Part shown: positions 45,727 through 55,291 of the stretch, in pieces
Numbering within the stretch: the first letter of the stretch is position 1
Layout of the letters: each line of letters starts with the position of its first letter
Origin: Schizochytrium sp. CCTCC M209059
Lineage: Eukaryota; Sar; Bigyra; Thraustochytrida; Thraustochytriidae
Direction: 5' to 3'
Length of the DNA stretch: 64,000 nucleotides
Assembly (NCBI GenBank): GCA_000818945.1
Contig: KN805395.1
Location: 38,086-102,085 of the forward strand
Made by a program: the position numbers and the translations under genes
Notes under the pieces: model-generated
Database searches by the model: none
Seen by the model: the letters and a program-made list of their open reading frames with translations, nothing else
What the model was told of the DNA's origin: nothing

Positions 45727-47138
45727 TGTTTTGTAGGGTTTCTAGTCCTTGTTTATTTGTTTTTGTGCGACGCTCGCTCGCGCAGAGCTTGTTTGCCCCG
45801 GACGCTCAGGTATTCTTGATGTAGGCGATGATCCTGAGCAAAATGTTCCGTCGCTTGTAGCAGTACACAAGTTGATGTGAGCTCAAACGCGCCGCAGCAA
45901 GCGGAGCGCGTTTGCTGCTGGCCAGCCTCGCACGCACGCGCGGGCCAGCCAGCGGCCGGTCCGCTCGCTCTCGCGCCTAGCCGCCTCACGGGGCGACGGC
46001 GAGCTTGCGAAGGCTTCGCAAGCCTGCCAGCTAACTGCTAGCTGGCAAGTGCGATTTGCCTGTTATGCCAAACTTGGCAGCCTCGCCATACGTCTTCCTC
46101 GATCGGCAAGAGAAAAACGAGAAAATAAGCTTTCCACAAGCAAGAGAGCAGACAAATTAAAGAAGGGGGGAGGGGGGGTGTGCGTTTTTGATATTCTGGT
46201 CACTTGGCTGAAAATGTATGCTGAGAATCAAGAAGGTAAGCGCCACACGAAGTCTCGTGTGCCTTTCTTTCGCGGAAAGTTTTTCCCGCTTTTTTCTTCT
46301 TTCCCCTTTTATTATTCACCTCTGCTTTTGTTGTTGCTTCAAGACGTAGCTTGCCCAAGCGACTATGCATGCCGAGATGCCCCAAATGCCTATTCGCCTC
46401 GTCCACCCTTTTGCGACGTGTATTTACAGAAGGATGGATGGTGAGGCGCGTGCAAAGTTTTCCTGTCTCCCGCTGCACCTATCCGTTGAAGAGATCAACG
46501 GATCTAAAAGTTCCCCGCGTTCTCGAGACGTGCTTAGGATTCGAAGCGGGACATCTTGGTGTGTGTGCTTGTCACGGATGGCGACGAGTCGCCGAAGTAG
46601 ATGGAGCTAGTTCTTTGATTGATTCATTAAATGATCTGAATTGTGCTGCTGGCGACTGTTGTCGACGAATACCAGATATCAAAACTAATTGAAAAATTAA
46701 AAATGTCCCCTTTTCTGCCTCGAGCTCTTGACGATCGATTCTGAAGAAAGCAGTTCTGCTGTCTTACTGCTGTCTTTCTGCTACTGTTCCTGATTTTGTA
46801 TTTGCACAGCACATTGGTCGAGCTGAAGCTCGAGCTCGAGCTCGCTGGCCTGGGTGATCTTGATTCATGGCCTGCGGGCCCAGGCCACCTTCTTCGCCTA
46901 TTTGCCTATTAACTGTACGTACCCGGGTAGGCCTAGCCTGAGGTAGAAGGCTTCTATATCAGAAGAGGCTTAATGGACAGATAGACCGTTTTTTGTATTT
47001 TTTTTTTCCTCCTTCACTCACGTTCCGGATGACAAGCAAGCACAGTTGGGCTTCGAGTCGGCAAACATATCTTGCTTGGTTGCTCGTGCGGGCCAGCGTG
47101 CGTAAGCGAGCGTGCAGCAGGGCTCGAGCGAGGGCAAG
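45727..47138. other. intergenic upstream of SARNP
   Basis: 1.4 kb. No gene firmly supported. A GTAAGC at 46224 followed by a pyrimidine-rich tract ending TTCAAG near 46343 looks like an intron, but flanking frames have no recognisable product. A TAGGCCTA palindrome lies at 46928. The left end is the promoter of the C2/EF-hand gene. Confidence 0.45.
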
Positions 47139-47993
47139 ATGCTTTCCGTGGAGGAGGTCAAGACGCTCAAGGTTGCCGACCTGCGCAAAGAGCTGAAGCA
47201 GCGAGGCCTTGATACGACGGGCAAGAAGGACGAGCTCGCCAAACGTCTCGCCGACGCCGTCGAAGAGGAGAACCTCCTGGGCGACGTTGGGTCCGGGGAT
47301 GCCGCCGAGCACGCGGCACCCGCTGCGTCCGCGGCGGCGCCAACCGTCGATGAGCCCGTGGCACCGGCTAAGGCGTCGCCAGTAAAGGCGGCCGCGCCAG
47401 CCAAGGCCGCGACGACCGCTACCGGCAACGTCGGCAGTGCGGCCAACAAGCCCGCCGCTGTGCCCGAGACGACCTCGGCTACCGCTGATGACATTCTTGG
47501 AGCCCCGGCACCAGCAAGTACAACTTTGGCGGGTACGGACGCCGCTACGAGCGCGGAGACCGCGACCGCCGAAAAGACCAGAAAGCCGCGCGGCAAGGTG
47601 ACGGTGGAGGACCTCTCAAAGCTCAAGTATGGTGGCGTGCTGAGCGAAGAAGAAGAGCGCATCCTCTCTCGAGCACAGCGCTTCGGCGAGGTGAAAGGTG
47701 GCAAGGCAAAGGAGCTCTTGGACCGCATCGAGCACGCCAAGCAGCTCGAGCTGAAGCGCAAACGAGCCGAGCGTTTCGGCACTGTCGTCGCACCCGACCT
47801 TATTCGCGAAGTGAAGAAGGTGGACCGCCAGGAGCGTCGAGAACGCGCCAAAGAGGCCAAGAGACGACGCCAGGAGGAAGCTCATGCAGAGGCGGAGAAG
47901 AAGCGCCAACGTGCTGAACGTTTTTCCAAGCCAGTCGTACCCCCTGAGGAGGAGGAGAAGATGAAGAAGCGCGCCGAGCGCTTTGGAGCTTAG
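47139..47993 (+). CDS. SARNP: SAP-domain RNA-binding protein (SARNP/Tho1)
   Basis: Homologue of SARNP (CIP29/Hcc-1) and yeast Tho1, which bind RNA and the TREX helicase UAP56/Sub2 in mRNA packaging and export. 284 residues, starting at ATG 47139 (MLSVEEVKTLKVADLRKELK); an upstream in-frame GTG is not needed. The SAP domain is residues 5-40 (LKVADLRKELKQRGLDTTGK, then KDELAKRLADA). An Ala/Pro/Thr-rich linker runs to about 150. The C-terminal half carries the repeated family signature: RAQRFGEV, RAERFGTV, RAERFSKP and the terminal RAERFGA. A Lys/Arg/Glu helix (VDRQERRERAKEAKRRRQEE) sits between repeats. Length and repeat pattern match well. Confidence 0.93.
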   Translation: MLSVEEVKTLKVADLRKELKQRGLDTTGKKDELAKRLADAVEEENLLGDVGSGDAAEHAAPAASAAAPTVDEPVAPAKASPVKAAAPAKAATTATGNVGSAANKPAAVPETTSATADDILGAPAPASTTLAGTDAATSAETATAEKTRKPRGKVTVEDLSKLKYGGVLSEEEERILSRAQRFGEVKGGKAKELLDRIEHAKQLELKRKRAERFGTVVAPDLIREVKKVDRQERRERAKEAKRRRQEEAHAEAEKKRQRAERFSKPVVPPEEEEKMKKRAERFGA

Positions 47994-48115
47994 TTTGAGG
48001 GACGAAAATGCAAACACAGAAATTGAATGTTACATTCGACAGGGAGTGTGCCTTGAAGTTGAATGGTCTAGTTCTGTACGTTAGTTGCCTCAGCTTGCGA
48101 CCATACGTATACCCA

Positions 48116-48176
<61 letters not shown>

Positions 48177-48612
48177 ATCGCTTGCTTAGAAAATAGAACA
48201 GATAGTGGTGCTTGAAGGTATTTCCATTTCTCTGTTTTTGTTTCAGCAAGTCACATGATGGTTGATCAGGCTCGAAGCGTACACAACTTGCTTTGGTTCG
48301 TTATTGTGAGGTCAAGGGCAATCTCTGGGTCTTTTAAGAAGAACGAAAATTGCTTGTGTAACGAGATTTCCTCTTTTTCTTTTTTCTTTTATCATAGTCA
48401 CACTTGGAGTGGATTGTTGATGCGTCATTTTCACTTGGTTAGGCACTAGACCTAAGCCCTTATGGTTTACTTCCGCGCTGCTTCACACGAGCGTCAGTTT
48501 TTTCGCCTATAACTTTGGTTTTATTCTTCCATGAAAAAGAAAGATGAGAAGCCGAGAAGTGGGCGGAAACAGACAGGGTAAAATAAAAACAAATGGAAAG
48601 AGAAAGAAACAA
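47994..48612. other. convergent intergenic SARNP / PSMA5
   Basis: 619 bases, AT-richer than the genes, with the CTTG repeat (48116-48176). No gene seen. Confidence 0.5.
48116..48176. repeat. (CTTG)n microsatellite
   Basis: About 15 perfect CTTG units in the 3' region of SARNP. Confidence 0.95.
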
Positions 48613-49350
48613 TTAGATGTTGGTAGATGAGACAAGAACACGGGCAATGAGCTCGCTAAGCTGGTCCTCATCGATGACCTTGAAACCTTCTTCCTTGGTG
48701 ACAACAGCCACCTCGACGTTCTTGGTCTCGATCTTCTCTTCCATAACCTGTTTGAGGATTTTGAGGCAGAGCTCGAGACCGTCGTCGAGCGACATGCCCG
48801 AGTTGTACTCCTCCTGCAAGGCGTTCGTGGCGCCCTGGGCGCCCGAGCCAATAGCCTTGGCCTCCCACTTGGAGAAGGAGCCGCTGGGGTCCGTGTAAAA
48901 GAGCTGCGGGCCACGCTCGTCGCAACCGGCGAGGAGAAGCGCGACGCCAAAGGGGCGCGAGGGCACGTCATCGCCCTTGCCAAAGCCAATGGCCACGTCA
49001 CTGATGGCCTGGGCCGTGGACTGGACGCGGATGGGGTGGTTGTATGTAAACAGGTGGTTCTGCGCCTCCATACGGGCTTTTTCCACAAGGGTGCGCGCGT
49101 CTGCGACGAGGCCGCTCATGGCGGCGCCCATGTGCTGATCGATCTCCATGATCTTCTCGACGCTATCGGCCTCGACGAGGGGCGAAGTGAGTTTCTTTTC
49201 CACGGCGAGGACCACGCCCTCCTTGGTGCAGACGCCCAGGGAGGTGGATCCCATGTTCACTGCCTGTAATGAGTACTCGATCTGGAACAGACGTCCATCA
49301 GGCGAGAACGTGTTCACGCCGCGGTCATACTCGGTACGTGTGGCGAACAT
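48613..49350 (-). CDS. PSMA5: 20S proteasome subunit alpha type-5
   Basis: Structural alpha-ring subunit of the 20S proteasome core, cytosol and nucleus. 245 residues against 241 in human. It starts MFATRTEYDRGVNTFSPDGR, the alpha-type N-terminal gate sequence (RxEYDRGVNTFSPxGRLFQ is diagnostic for alpha-5). Further family blocks: LGVCTKEGVVLAVEKKLTSP, then MGAAMSGLVADARTLVEKAR, SRPFGVALLLAG, DPSGSFSKWEAKAIGSG and LKILKQVMEEKI. No propeptide or catalytic Thr1, as expected of an alpha subunit. Single exon with clean stop. Confidence 0.97.
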   Translation of the reverse strand: MFATRTEYDRGVNTFSPDGRLFQIEYSLQAVNMGSTSLGVCTKEGVVLAVEKKLTSPLVEADSVEKIMEIDQHMGAAMSGLVADARTLVEKARMEAQNHLFTYNHPIRVQSTAQAISDVAIGFGKGDDVPSRPFGVALLLAGCDERGPQLFYTDPSGSFSKWEAKAIGSGAQGATNALQEEYNSGMSLDDGLELCLKILKQVMEEKIETKNVEVAVVTKEEGFKVIDEDQLSELIARVLVSSTNI

Positions 49351-50249
49351 CTCGCTCGGCTCCTCGCGCTTCTCTTTCCCTCCTTTTCCCCGCTGCTCGT
49401 TTCAACGTTTTCTCCGGGCGTCCGTGCGTCCGTGCGTGCGTGCGTACGCGGGCAGGACGGGACCGTTGTTGATCGATCTCCCTTTTCCTGCTCCCCTTCG
49501 TGCGAACCCCGACCTCCTGCGTCGGCGAACCGCCAGCCAAACCGCACGCAGGGACTTCCACGCCTCGCGCTCCGCTCCGCCCCGCGCCGCTGCCTCCTCG
49601 ACCTCTCTCCGCCGCGCCCTCCCGTTGCGTATCTAGTCCCTCCCCTCCCTGCGCGTATCCTCCTCCTCCTTCTCCTCCTTCTCCTCCTTCTCCGGCTTCG
49701 CTTCGTTCGCCTTCCCTCCGGCCCCGTTCCCCGCATTCCCGCTCTCCCTAGCGCCTGCTCGCGCGCGACTGCGCGCTACCTCCTCTGTGGGGGGTGTGCA
49801 CCAGGGCGCGGCGACCCCGCCGTGGTGTTCCTGGGTCCGGTGCGCTGCGCGCTTTACGAGGGCTTGCGACCGGGGTTTAAACCCTAGTTTGGGGCGGTGG
49901 GAAGCGGGAAAGGATAAAGGCGCGCCGGGTCCGGTGCGGGTGAAGGCGGCGGGGCGTGGGTGGCGGCGCGGGCGGTGAATGGCGGAGTTGCGGGCGGCGC
50001 ATAGCGCAGTTGCAGAGGGGGCGGCGCAAGTGGGCTAAAGCGGCGCGGCAAGTGCGGCAAAGCGCTTGCGGGGCAAGAGGGGGAAAGGCAGCAAAGGGCA
50101 GAAGCAAGGGCGAGGAGGGGAGAGGAGGGGAGAGGAGGAGAGGAGGGGAGGGAAGAAGGAAAGGCTGGGAGAGAGAGCAGATCAGATTGGCTGGCGCGGA
50201 CCCTTGTGCGGAGAGGTCGCGAGCACCGGCAGCGGGGCGGGAGGAGACG
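49351..50249. promoter_or_regulatory. divergent intergenic region PSMA5 / eL8
   Basis: 899 bases between start codons. No supported gene, but it must hold both promoters and eL8's 5' UTR. A cct/ctc-rich repeat (about 49655-49695) and purine-rich gaggggag runs just before eL8 stand out. Confidence 0.5.
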
Positions 50250-51023
50250 ATGGTCGCGCGTAAGGACACGAAGAAGGTCATGAAGACCGCCAAGAAGGAG
50301 CACCCGCTGTTCCCGGCGCGGCCCAAGGAGTTTGGCGTCGGCCAGGATGTGCTCCCCAAGAAGCGCGACCTCGGCCGCTACGTGAAGTGGCCCAAGTACG
50401 TGCGCCTCCAGCGCCAGCGCAAGATTTTGATGCAGCGCCTCAAGGTGCCCCCTAGCATCGCGCAGTTCAACAACACGCTCGAGAAGACGCACGCCCTCGA
50501 GCTCTTCAAGGTCATGGCCAGCTACCGGCCCGAGACCAAGAAGGACAAGAAGGAGCGCCTCAAGGCTGCCGCCGAGAAGAAGGCCGCCGGCGAGACGGAG
50601 ACCTCCAAGCCCGGCCCCGTCCTCAAGTTCGGCCTCCACCATGTCACAACCCTCATCGAGGAGAAGAAGGCCAAGCTTGTCATCATCGCCGCTGACGTGA
50701 ACCCCCTCGAGCTCGTCGTCTGGATGCCTGCTCTCTGCCGTAAGATGGACATTCCCTACTGCATTGTCAACAACAAGGGCCGCCTCGGTACGCTCGTCCA
50801 CCAGCGCAACGCCACCTGCCTCGCCATCACCGAGGTCGGTAAGGAGCACGAGGGCAAGCTCTCCACCCTCCAGGATATTTGCCGCGCCCAGTTCAACGAC
50901 AACAAGGACGCTCTCAAGAAATGGGGCGGTGGCATCATGGGTCTCCGCACCCAGACCAAGCTTGCCAAGCGCGCCGCTGCCGTCGAGGCCGAGGAGCGCA
51001 AGAAGCAGAAGATGTTGGGATAA
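50250..51023 (+). CDS. RPL7A: 60S ribosomal protein eL8 (L7a)
   Basis: Large-subunit ribosomal protein, 257 residues (human 266). Start ATG 50250 (MVARKDTKKVMKTAKKEHPL). Basic N-terminal extension, then PLFPARPKEFGVGQDVLPKK and DLGRYVKWPKYVRLQRQRKI. The L7Ae RNA-binding domain covers about 110-230: LKFGLHHVTTLIEEKKAKLV, IIAADVNPLELVVWMPALCR, KMDIPYCIVNNKGRLGTLVH. The C-terminus WGGGIMGLRTQTKLAKR is typical. It binds a kink-turn in 28S rRNA. The open frame runs further upstream to 49956 without an ATG; the family start is clear. GC3 is very high, in keeping with strong expression. Confidence 0.97.
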   Translation: MVARKDTKKVMKTAKKEHPLFPARPKEFGVGQDVLPKKRDLGRYVKWPKYVRLQRQRKILMQRLKVPPSIAQFNNTLEKTHALELFKVMASYRPETKKDKKERLKAAAEKKAAGETETSKPGPVLKFGLHHVTTLIEEKKAKLVIIAADVNPLELVVWMPALCRKMDIPYCIVNNKGRLGTLVHQRNATCLAITEVGKEHEGKLSTLQDICRAQFNDNKDALKKWGGGIMGLRTQTKLAKRAAAVEAEERKKQKMLG

Positions 51024-51490
51024 GTTTAGCTTCTCCGATGCCTTTTTTCACCTCCTTTCCTTGTTCTCTCTTTTTCTTTGTTTTCTTTCTTGCATTTGTT
51101 ACGTCGGCAATCTGGGCGAGCACTTGTTGATTGCAAAATAGCGTTGTCTCACCTTGCGTCTGTCCTAACCTTTTTTTGGTGGGGGAGAGGGCCATCCATC
51201 CATACATATGCATTCTACATCAAGGTCACCACGTCGCTGTGCGCGAGACAGCGGGACGAGAGCCTTGCTATTCTGATCCATATGTTGACGGTGTTATGCC
51301 GCTAGCTGCAACAAAGCGAAACAGAAAATTTCAAAGGGAATGCATTTACATTTTTTGACGCGCAACATAAAAGTATGCAAAAGTTCTCTGAAAATGCCAA
51401 GCGACGAAACGCCTTAAAAGATGGAAAAAGAAATGCAAATACGAAAATAGAAATAAACTCGTCCCCTTGTCCTCTCCACACGGTTGCGTG
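51024..51490. other. convergent intergenic eL8 / rhomboid
   Basis: 467 bases, AT-richer, with the two 3' UTRs. No gene seen. Confidence 0.5.
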
Positions 51491-52441
51491 TCACCGCGCT
51501 GACTGCGCATACCGGTCGACTCGTCGACGTCGTAATTCGTCGGCAGAGAGTGAAGCCCCAAAAGGAGCGGTGGGCTGGGGCCTTGCCCGTGGCGGTTCTG
51601 GAGCTGCGTTTCCGTATGGAGGAGCAGGATTTCCATACGTAGGATCTTGATGTCTTTGCTGACGCGGCGCGCCCCAGAATCCACTACCATAGGTGCGCGG
51701 CGCCTCGCGAGGTACCCATCGCAAGAGCGCCGGCGCGAGTCGTCGTAGCGCCAAGAAGCCAAAGCCCGCAAGGGCTCCTGAAGCATGCCCAAGCATCGAT
51801 GCTTGAGGCATGACCATCTGAATAAAGGCGATCTCCGCCCACACCAGATGCTTGGACGGCAAGCGGATGCCATAAAAGTAAGCATCCTGGTTTGGATCTT
51901 GCAGATCATACGTGACAATGACCTTGAGTGCAAAAAGAACGCCTGAAAATCCAAGCGAGCAGGTCATCCAATCATCCAAGGCTACACTAAGCGCCAAGTG
52001 GATGATATTGGTGGCCACGAGCAGACCCAACGTCATGGCAAGCATAAGGGGACTGCCCAAACGCTGTTCGAGCGCCACGCCCTTTACCAGAAACGAAGAC
52101 ATGTTGTAGTACAGATGATACGCATCAAGATGAAAGAGACTGGCCGCAATGATTCGATACAGCTCCCCCATCTGAATTACGCTGAATGCGCTCATGCAGA
52201 CGTCCGAGACGCGGTCGAGAAACGGTGGTGGGTTCATGAAGAGCCATCCTTGGAGGCCCATGAGTCCCAGGGTGACCGGCGGCTTCACAGGCAGCTCGTT
52301 CACCTGCTGCATGAGCCGCATCAAGAGAAGCATTGCCATGGGGTCGGCGCCGCCTCGCCTCTGGCCGCCGCGGCCTCCGTACGCGCCGCGGCCGAACCCG
52401 CGGCCGTAGCCAAACCCCGGGGGCGCCTGTCGCCCGAACAT
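51491..52441 (-). CDS. rhomboid protease, RHBDD1-like (ER type)
   Basis: Intramembrane serine protease of the RHBDD1 (RHBDL4) type, which in animals cleaves unstable membrane proteins in the ER for degradation. 316 residues from ATG 52441 (MFGRQAPPGFGYGRGFGRG); the upstream extension needs a TTG. After a Gly/Arg-rich N-terminus come six hydrophobic helices. FHLDAYHLYYNMSSFLVKG and ALEQRLGSPLMLAMT match the RHBDD1 loop and GLERxLGS block. CSLGFSGVLFALKVIVTYD holds the catalytic Ser (GFSG). ASMLGHASGALAGFGFL holds the catalytic His (GHASG). The cytosolic C-terminal tail is Pro/Tyr/Gly-rich, and I see no clear ubiquitin-interacting motif or VCP-binding motif. Head-to-head with an unknown membrane-protein gene. 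Confidence 0.92.
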   Translation of the reverse strand: MFGRQAPPGFGYGRGFGRGAYGGRGGQRRGGADPMAMLLLMRLMQQVNELPVKPPVTLGLMGLQGWLFMNPPPFLDRVSDVCMSAFSVIQMGELYRIIAASLFHLDAYHLYYNMSSFLVKGVALEQRLGSPLMLAMTLGLLVATNIIHLALSVALDDWMTCSLGFSGVLFALKVIVTYDLQDPNQDAYFYGIRLPSKHLVWAEIAFIQMVMPQASMLGHASGALAGFGFLALRRLAPALLRWVPREAPRTYGSGFWGAPRQQRHQDPTYGNPAPPYGNAAPEPPRARPQPTAPFGASLSADELRRRRVDRYAQSAR

Positions 52442-52604
52442 GACGCCGGTCGGCAAACTCGCTTCGCTTCTGCGCGGCCGCCCTCGAGGACTTCACTCCG
52501 CCGTAGCGCAGCGGCCAGACGGCCGGCCTTGCTGCGGCCTGCAGCGCGCGCAGGCGGCGTAGATCAGACGCGGCGCGAGGCGCGCTCTTCGCCGGGCCCG
52601 GCCG
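52442..52604. promoter_or_regulatory. short shared promoter, rhomboid / unknown membrane protein
   Basis: Only 163 bases between divergent start codons, so the two genes probably share control elements. Very GC-rich; no TATA box seen. Confidence 0.5.
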
Positions 52605-53567
52605 ATGACCCGCGCGTGGTCGGGCGGCCAAGTGGTTCTGCTGCAGACCGCGGCCCAGGCCGTCGTCGGCGCCGCGGTTCTGCGGCGCCGCGCCACGTGG
52701 CCCTCCGGCGCCGTGGCCGGCGCGGGCGTCGCAGCCGTGGCGCTCGCGTTCGTGGTGGATGTGGCGCTCTTCTCGCGCGCCGCGCGCGCCGCGAACTCGC
52801 CTCTGCAGCAAAGCTCGCAGCTGGAGTTGCCAGGAATTGGACGAGTAGAAGAACTTGCGCGTCTGGCGCTCCTGATTGTGGTGGAGGACATGGCCATGTT
52901 CTGGCTTGCGCGCTTGTTCTGGAAACCTTCAGCTCTTGGTCCCAATCAAGATGATGATGCCCCAAATGGCTGCTTTGCTCTGATTGCTTTCCAAGCAAAG
53001 AATTCGAGGGAAGGAGCAGGTCTTGAGACGGACCAAGGTCAACAAGGCAAAGAAGGCCCAACCGGGACATCTCCACCTGCCGTCACAGTCAAGTCGCGCA
53101 TCATTACCACAGTGAGCGCTTCGCTAGCCATCATGACGTGCCTTCCAGACACATTTACGGTAATGATCTGGTTCGCATTGCGCAGTCTTGAAGCGCTTGA
53201 CGTGGTTCTGTGGGAGGATCATGAGGCGACGCTGCAAAAGTCTCAGACGGAAAGTGACCTGGGGCACGAGGCTTGGCGACCGGGCTACTGGCTGCCAGTA
53301 CTGGCGGCCAAAGCGCATCGCGACGTGAACCTGGCCTTTTATGTCCCGGTTGTTTTGTCGGCGATCGCAACCTCGACCCGAATCGGTCTTGGTTTTCCTC
53401 TCTTTCTCGTACAAGGTCTCACCCTTGCGGCCGCTCTCGTTAATATCATGGACCACAAGCGTTTACCTCGCACTAGCGTCTTTGCTTTAGCTCTGACCCT
53501 CTTGGGTGTTGTAACATTTGGGCCTGCTCTGTTGACACGATTTCAAGAAAGGTCTTCACGGTCTTGA
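52605..53567 (+). CDS. unknown multi-pass membrane protein
   Basis: A 320-residue protein with about seven hydrophobic segments: VVLLQTAAQAVVGAAVL (10-27), AVAGAGVAAVALAFVVDVAL (36-55), ARLALLIVVEDMAMFWLARL (84-104), then SASLAIMTCLPDTFTVMIWF, LAFYVPVVLSAIA, FPLFLVQGLTLAAALVNIM and FALALTLLGVVTFGPALL. A hydrophilic loop of about 55 residues (GAGLETDQGQQGKEGPTGTS) splits the third and fourth. I do not recognise a family, and no catalytic motif is obvious. Start ATG 52605 follows GC-rich leader sequence. Codon use agrees with neighbours, so it is probably real. It shares a 163-base promoter with the rhomboid protease gene. Confidence 0.7.
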   Translation: MTRAWSGGQVVLLQTAAQAVVGAAVLRRRATWPSGAVAGAGVAAVALAFVVDVALFSRAARAANSPLQQSSQLELPGIGRVEELARLALLIVVEDMAMFWLARLFWKPSALGPNQDDDAPNGCFALIAFQAKNSREGAGLETDQGQQGKEGPTGTSPPAVTVKSRIITTVSASLAIMTCLPDTFTVMIWFALRSLEALDVVLWEDHEATLQKSQTESDLGHEAWRPGYWLPVLAAKAHRDVNLAFYVPVVLSAIATSTRIGLGFPLFLVQGLTLAAALVNIMDHKRLPRTSVFALALTLLGVVTFGPALLTRFQERSSRS

Positions 53568-54018
53568 GTATTTTTCTCTCCGATTCTCTCTCGCCCATCA
53601 ATTGGATCTCTGCTAGACAAGCGAGCGACCGACTGGCAAACCATGATCCCGCCTCTTTCTCTCGTCTTTGCCGTGGGTGTGACGCTCTTGAATCAAGAAC
53701 CGCAGCAAACTGCGTCAGTTTTAAACAGGCAGGACAACCATTTCTCGTGAACATTATACTAGGCCTACACATGTGCTTACAACCGATTTTAATGTGATAA
53801 CGATGGGCTACCTTTCACCTCAACGTAAATCCAGGTAAAGGGCTGGCTGGAGGATCTTGCCGTCGCTCGCTCAGACGAGAAATAAGATGGCTGTTTGGCT
53901 GTTTTCCGCGCAAATTATAATGGTGCAGTACCTTATCTTGGCTGTCATGACGACAAGGTGCACAGAACCCAATAGCCAAGTCGGAAAACTTGCATCGATC
54001 GAGCAGCGTGACGGAGCG
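53568..54018. other. intergenic upstream of otubain
   Basis: 451 bases with no supported gene. A TAGGCCTA palindrome lies at 53760-53767. In-frame ATGs upstream of the otubain start (53887) would add a hydrophobic leader unlike the family, so I treat this as 5' UTR. Confidence 0.5.
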
Positions 54019-55011
54019 ATGGACGCAGACGACGAGCTTCGTGCGCAGGCGGCAGCACAGGAGGCCGAAATCGAAGGCATCGTCAAGAGTCGCCCGCTCA
54101 TCGGGCCAAAGGTAAGTAAGGTGTTGATAGTAGGCAAGTTGAGTCAAGACGAGGATCGTGCCTCGTGGGGCCTCGACAAGAATCTGTACGCGCGCTTCGC
54201 TTGAGCAGAGCAGACGTCGCGCGTGCAGGCGGCTGGGGTAGAGGGCTAAGGCCGACTGTGAGATGAGGCGGGTATAAGGAAGGCAAGAGATTTCGTTTCT
54301 TACAGTGAGACGCGACGAAAATTGCTTCCTAAAACGCAGGAGAGCGGCTTTGAATCCCTTCGAGAGGAGCTCGAGGGGACGGAAGCCTTTGTGCGCAAGA
54401 TCCCGAGCCTGGAGAGCAAGTACAGCGGGATTCGCCACGTTCGCGGCGATGGGAACTGCTTTTACCGGTCCTTTGTGTTTCGCATGTTCGAAGTAGCACG
54501 TACGGATAATGCGCTCCGGTCGCGCCTCTTGGACGTGGCTCGCGAAGCGCTCCCGTACCTGACGGACGTTGGCTACGAAGAGGTATCCATCGAGACATTT
54601 ACGGATTTTTGCGTGGAAACGCTGGAATCGCTGGACAAACTGTCGCAAGAGGACCTTGAGGTTCTCTTTGGCGAGGACGGCGAGTCAGACTACTTGGTGT
54701 GGTTTGGGAGACTCGTTTGCGCCGGTTTTCTCAAGCATCAACCGGACCGTTTCCTGCCTTTCATCCCGGAGTCGTTCTGCGACATTGACTCTTTTTGCTC
54801 CCGTGAGGTCGAGCCCATGGGCAAGGAGGCTGACCAGCCGCAGGTGATTGCGCTCGCAGAGTACTGGCAGCTGCGCGTCTGCGTGGAGTATATTGACTCG
54901 AGCGACGAATCGGCAACCTCGACGCACGTGTTTGGGCCTGGGAATGATGATGCTCCGGGCGACATTTGTCTCCTGTACAGACCTGGGCATTATGAGATCA
55001 TCTATACGTAG
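54019..55011 (+). CDS. OTUB: otubain-type deubiquitinase (OTUB)
   Basis: Cysteine protease of the OTU/otubain family, which in animals cleaves K48-linked ubiquitin and can block E2 enzymes. Exon 1 (54019-54111) encodes MDADDELRAQ…RPLIGPK. Exon 2 (54340-55011) starts ESGFESLREELEG. Intron 54112-54339 has GTAAGT and an ACGCAG acceptor in phase 0. This junction gives RPLIGPK-ESGF…KYSGIR with exactly the spacing of human OTUB1 NPLVSER…KYSYIR. An alternative AG at 54305 breaks the frame. The 254-residue product shows the Asp/Cys site RGDGNCFYRSF, SDYLVWFGRLVCAGFL, REVEPMGKEADQPQVIALAE, and the catalytic His in LLYRPGHYEIIYT. All three catalytic positions are present. Confidence 0.95.
54112..54339 (+). 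other. intron of otubain
   Basis: A 228-base phase-0 intron (GTAAGT…ACGCAG), placed by exact-length agreement with OTUB1 across the junction. Confidence 0.88.
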
Positions 55012-55291
55012 CGTACAGATGGAAAACGAAAACAAAAGACAATACCACGAGCTCTCCGGGAGCACAATTTGTGGGTGTTTATCAACTACTAACGTAAGAT
55101 CTGCGAGCGATGCGCCGTCGGCGGTTTTTCTCGTGCACAAAGGAAGGAAATATATCTCTGTTCATCAATGATACATTTGAAATACATGTGATACTTTACT
55201 TTTTTTTCTTTCATTACAGTGACGCTAGGTCGCGATTCTTCGCTCATTCATCAATGGACTGTTCAGTTATCATGTCGTTTGACTGTCCCAA

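Noticed and set aside
43696..45824. Very long plus-strand open frames (up to 707 codons) opposite the C2/EF-hand gene
   Set aside because: They are antisense to a GC-rich GPP-repeat coding region, which keeps every frame open. They carry no domain and only Arg/Ser/Thr or Gly/Pro repeats.
46049..46692. Possible two-exon gene around a GTAAGC…TTCAAG interval near 46.3 kb
   Set aside because: The splice signals look fair, but the flanking frames give no recognisable or consistent protein.
49884..50849. 321-codon minus-strand frame across eL8
   Set aside because: It is antisense to a highly biased ribosomal-protein gene and is open through codon composition only.
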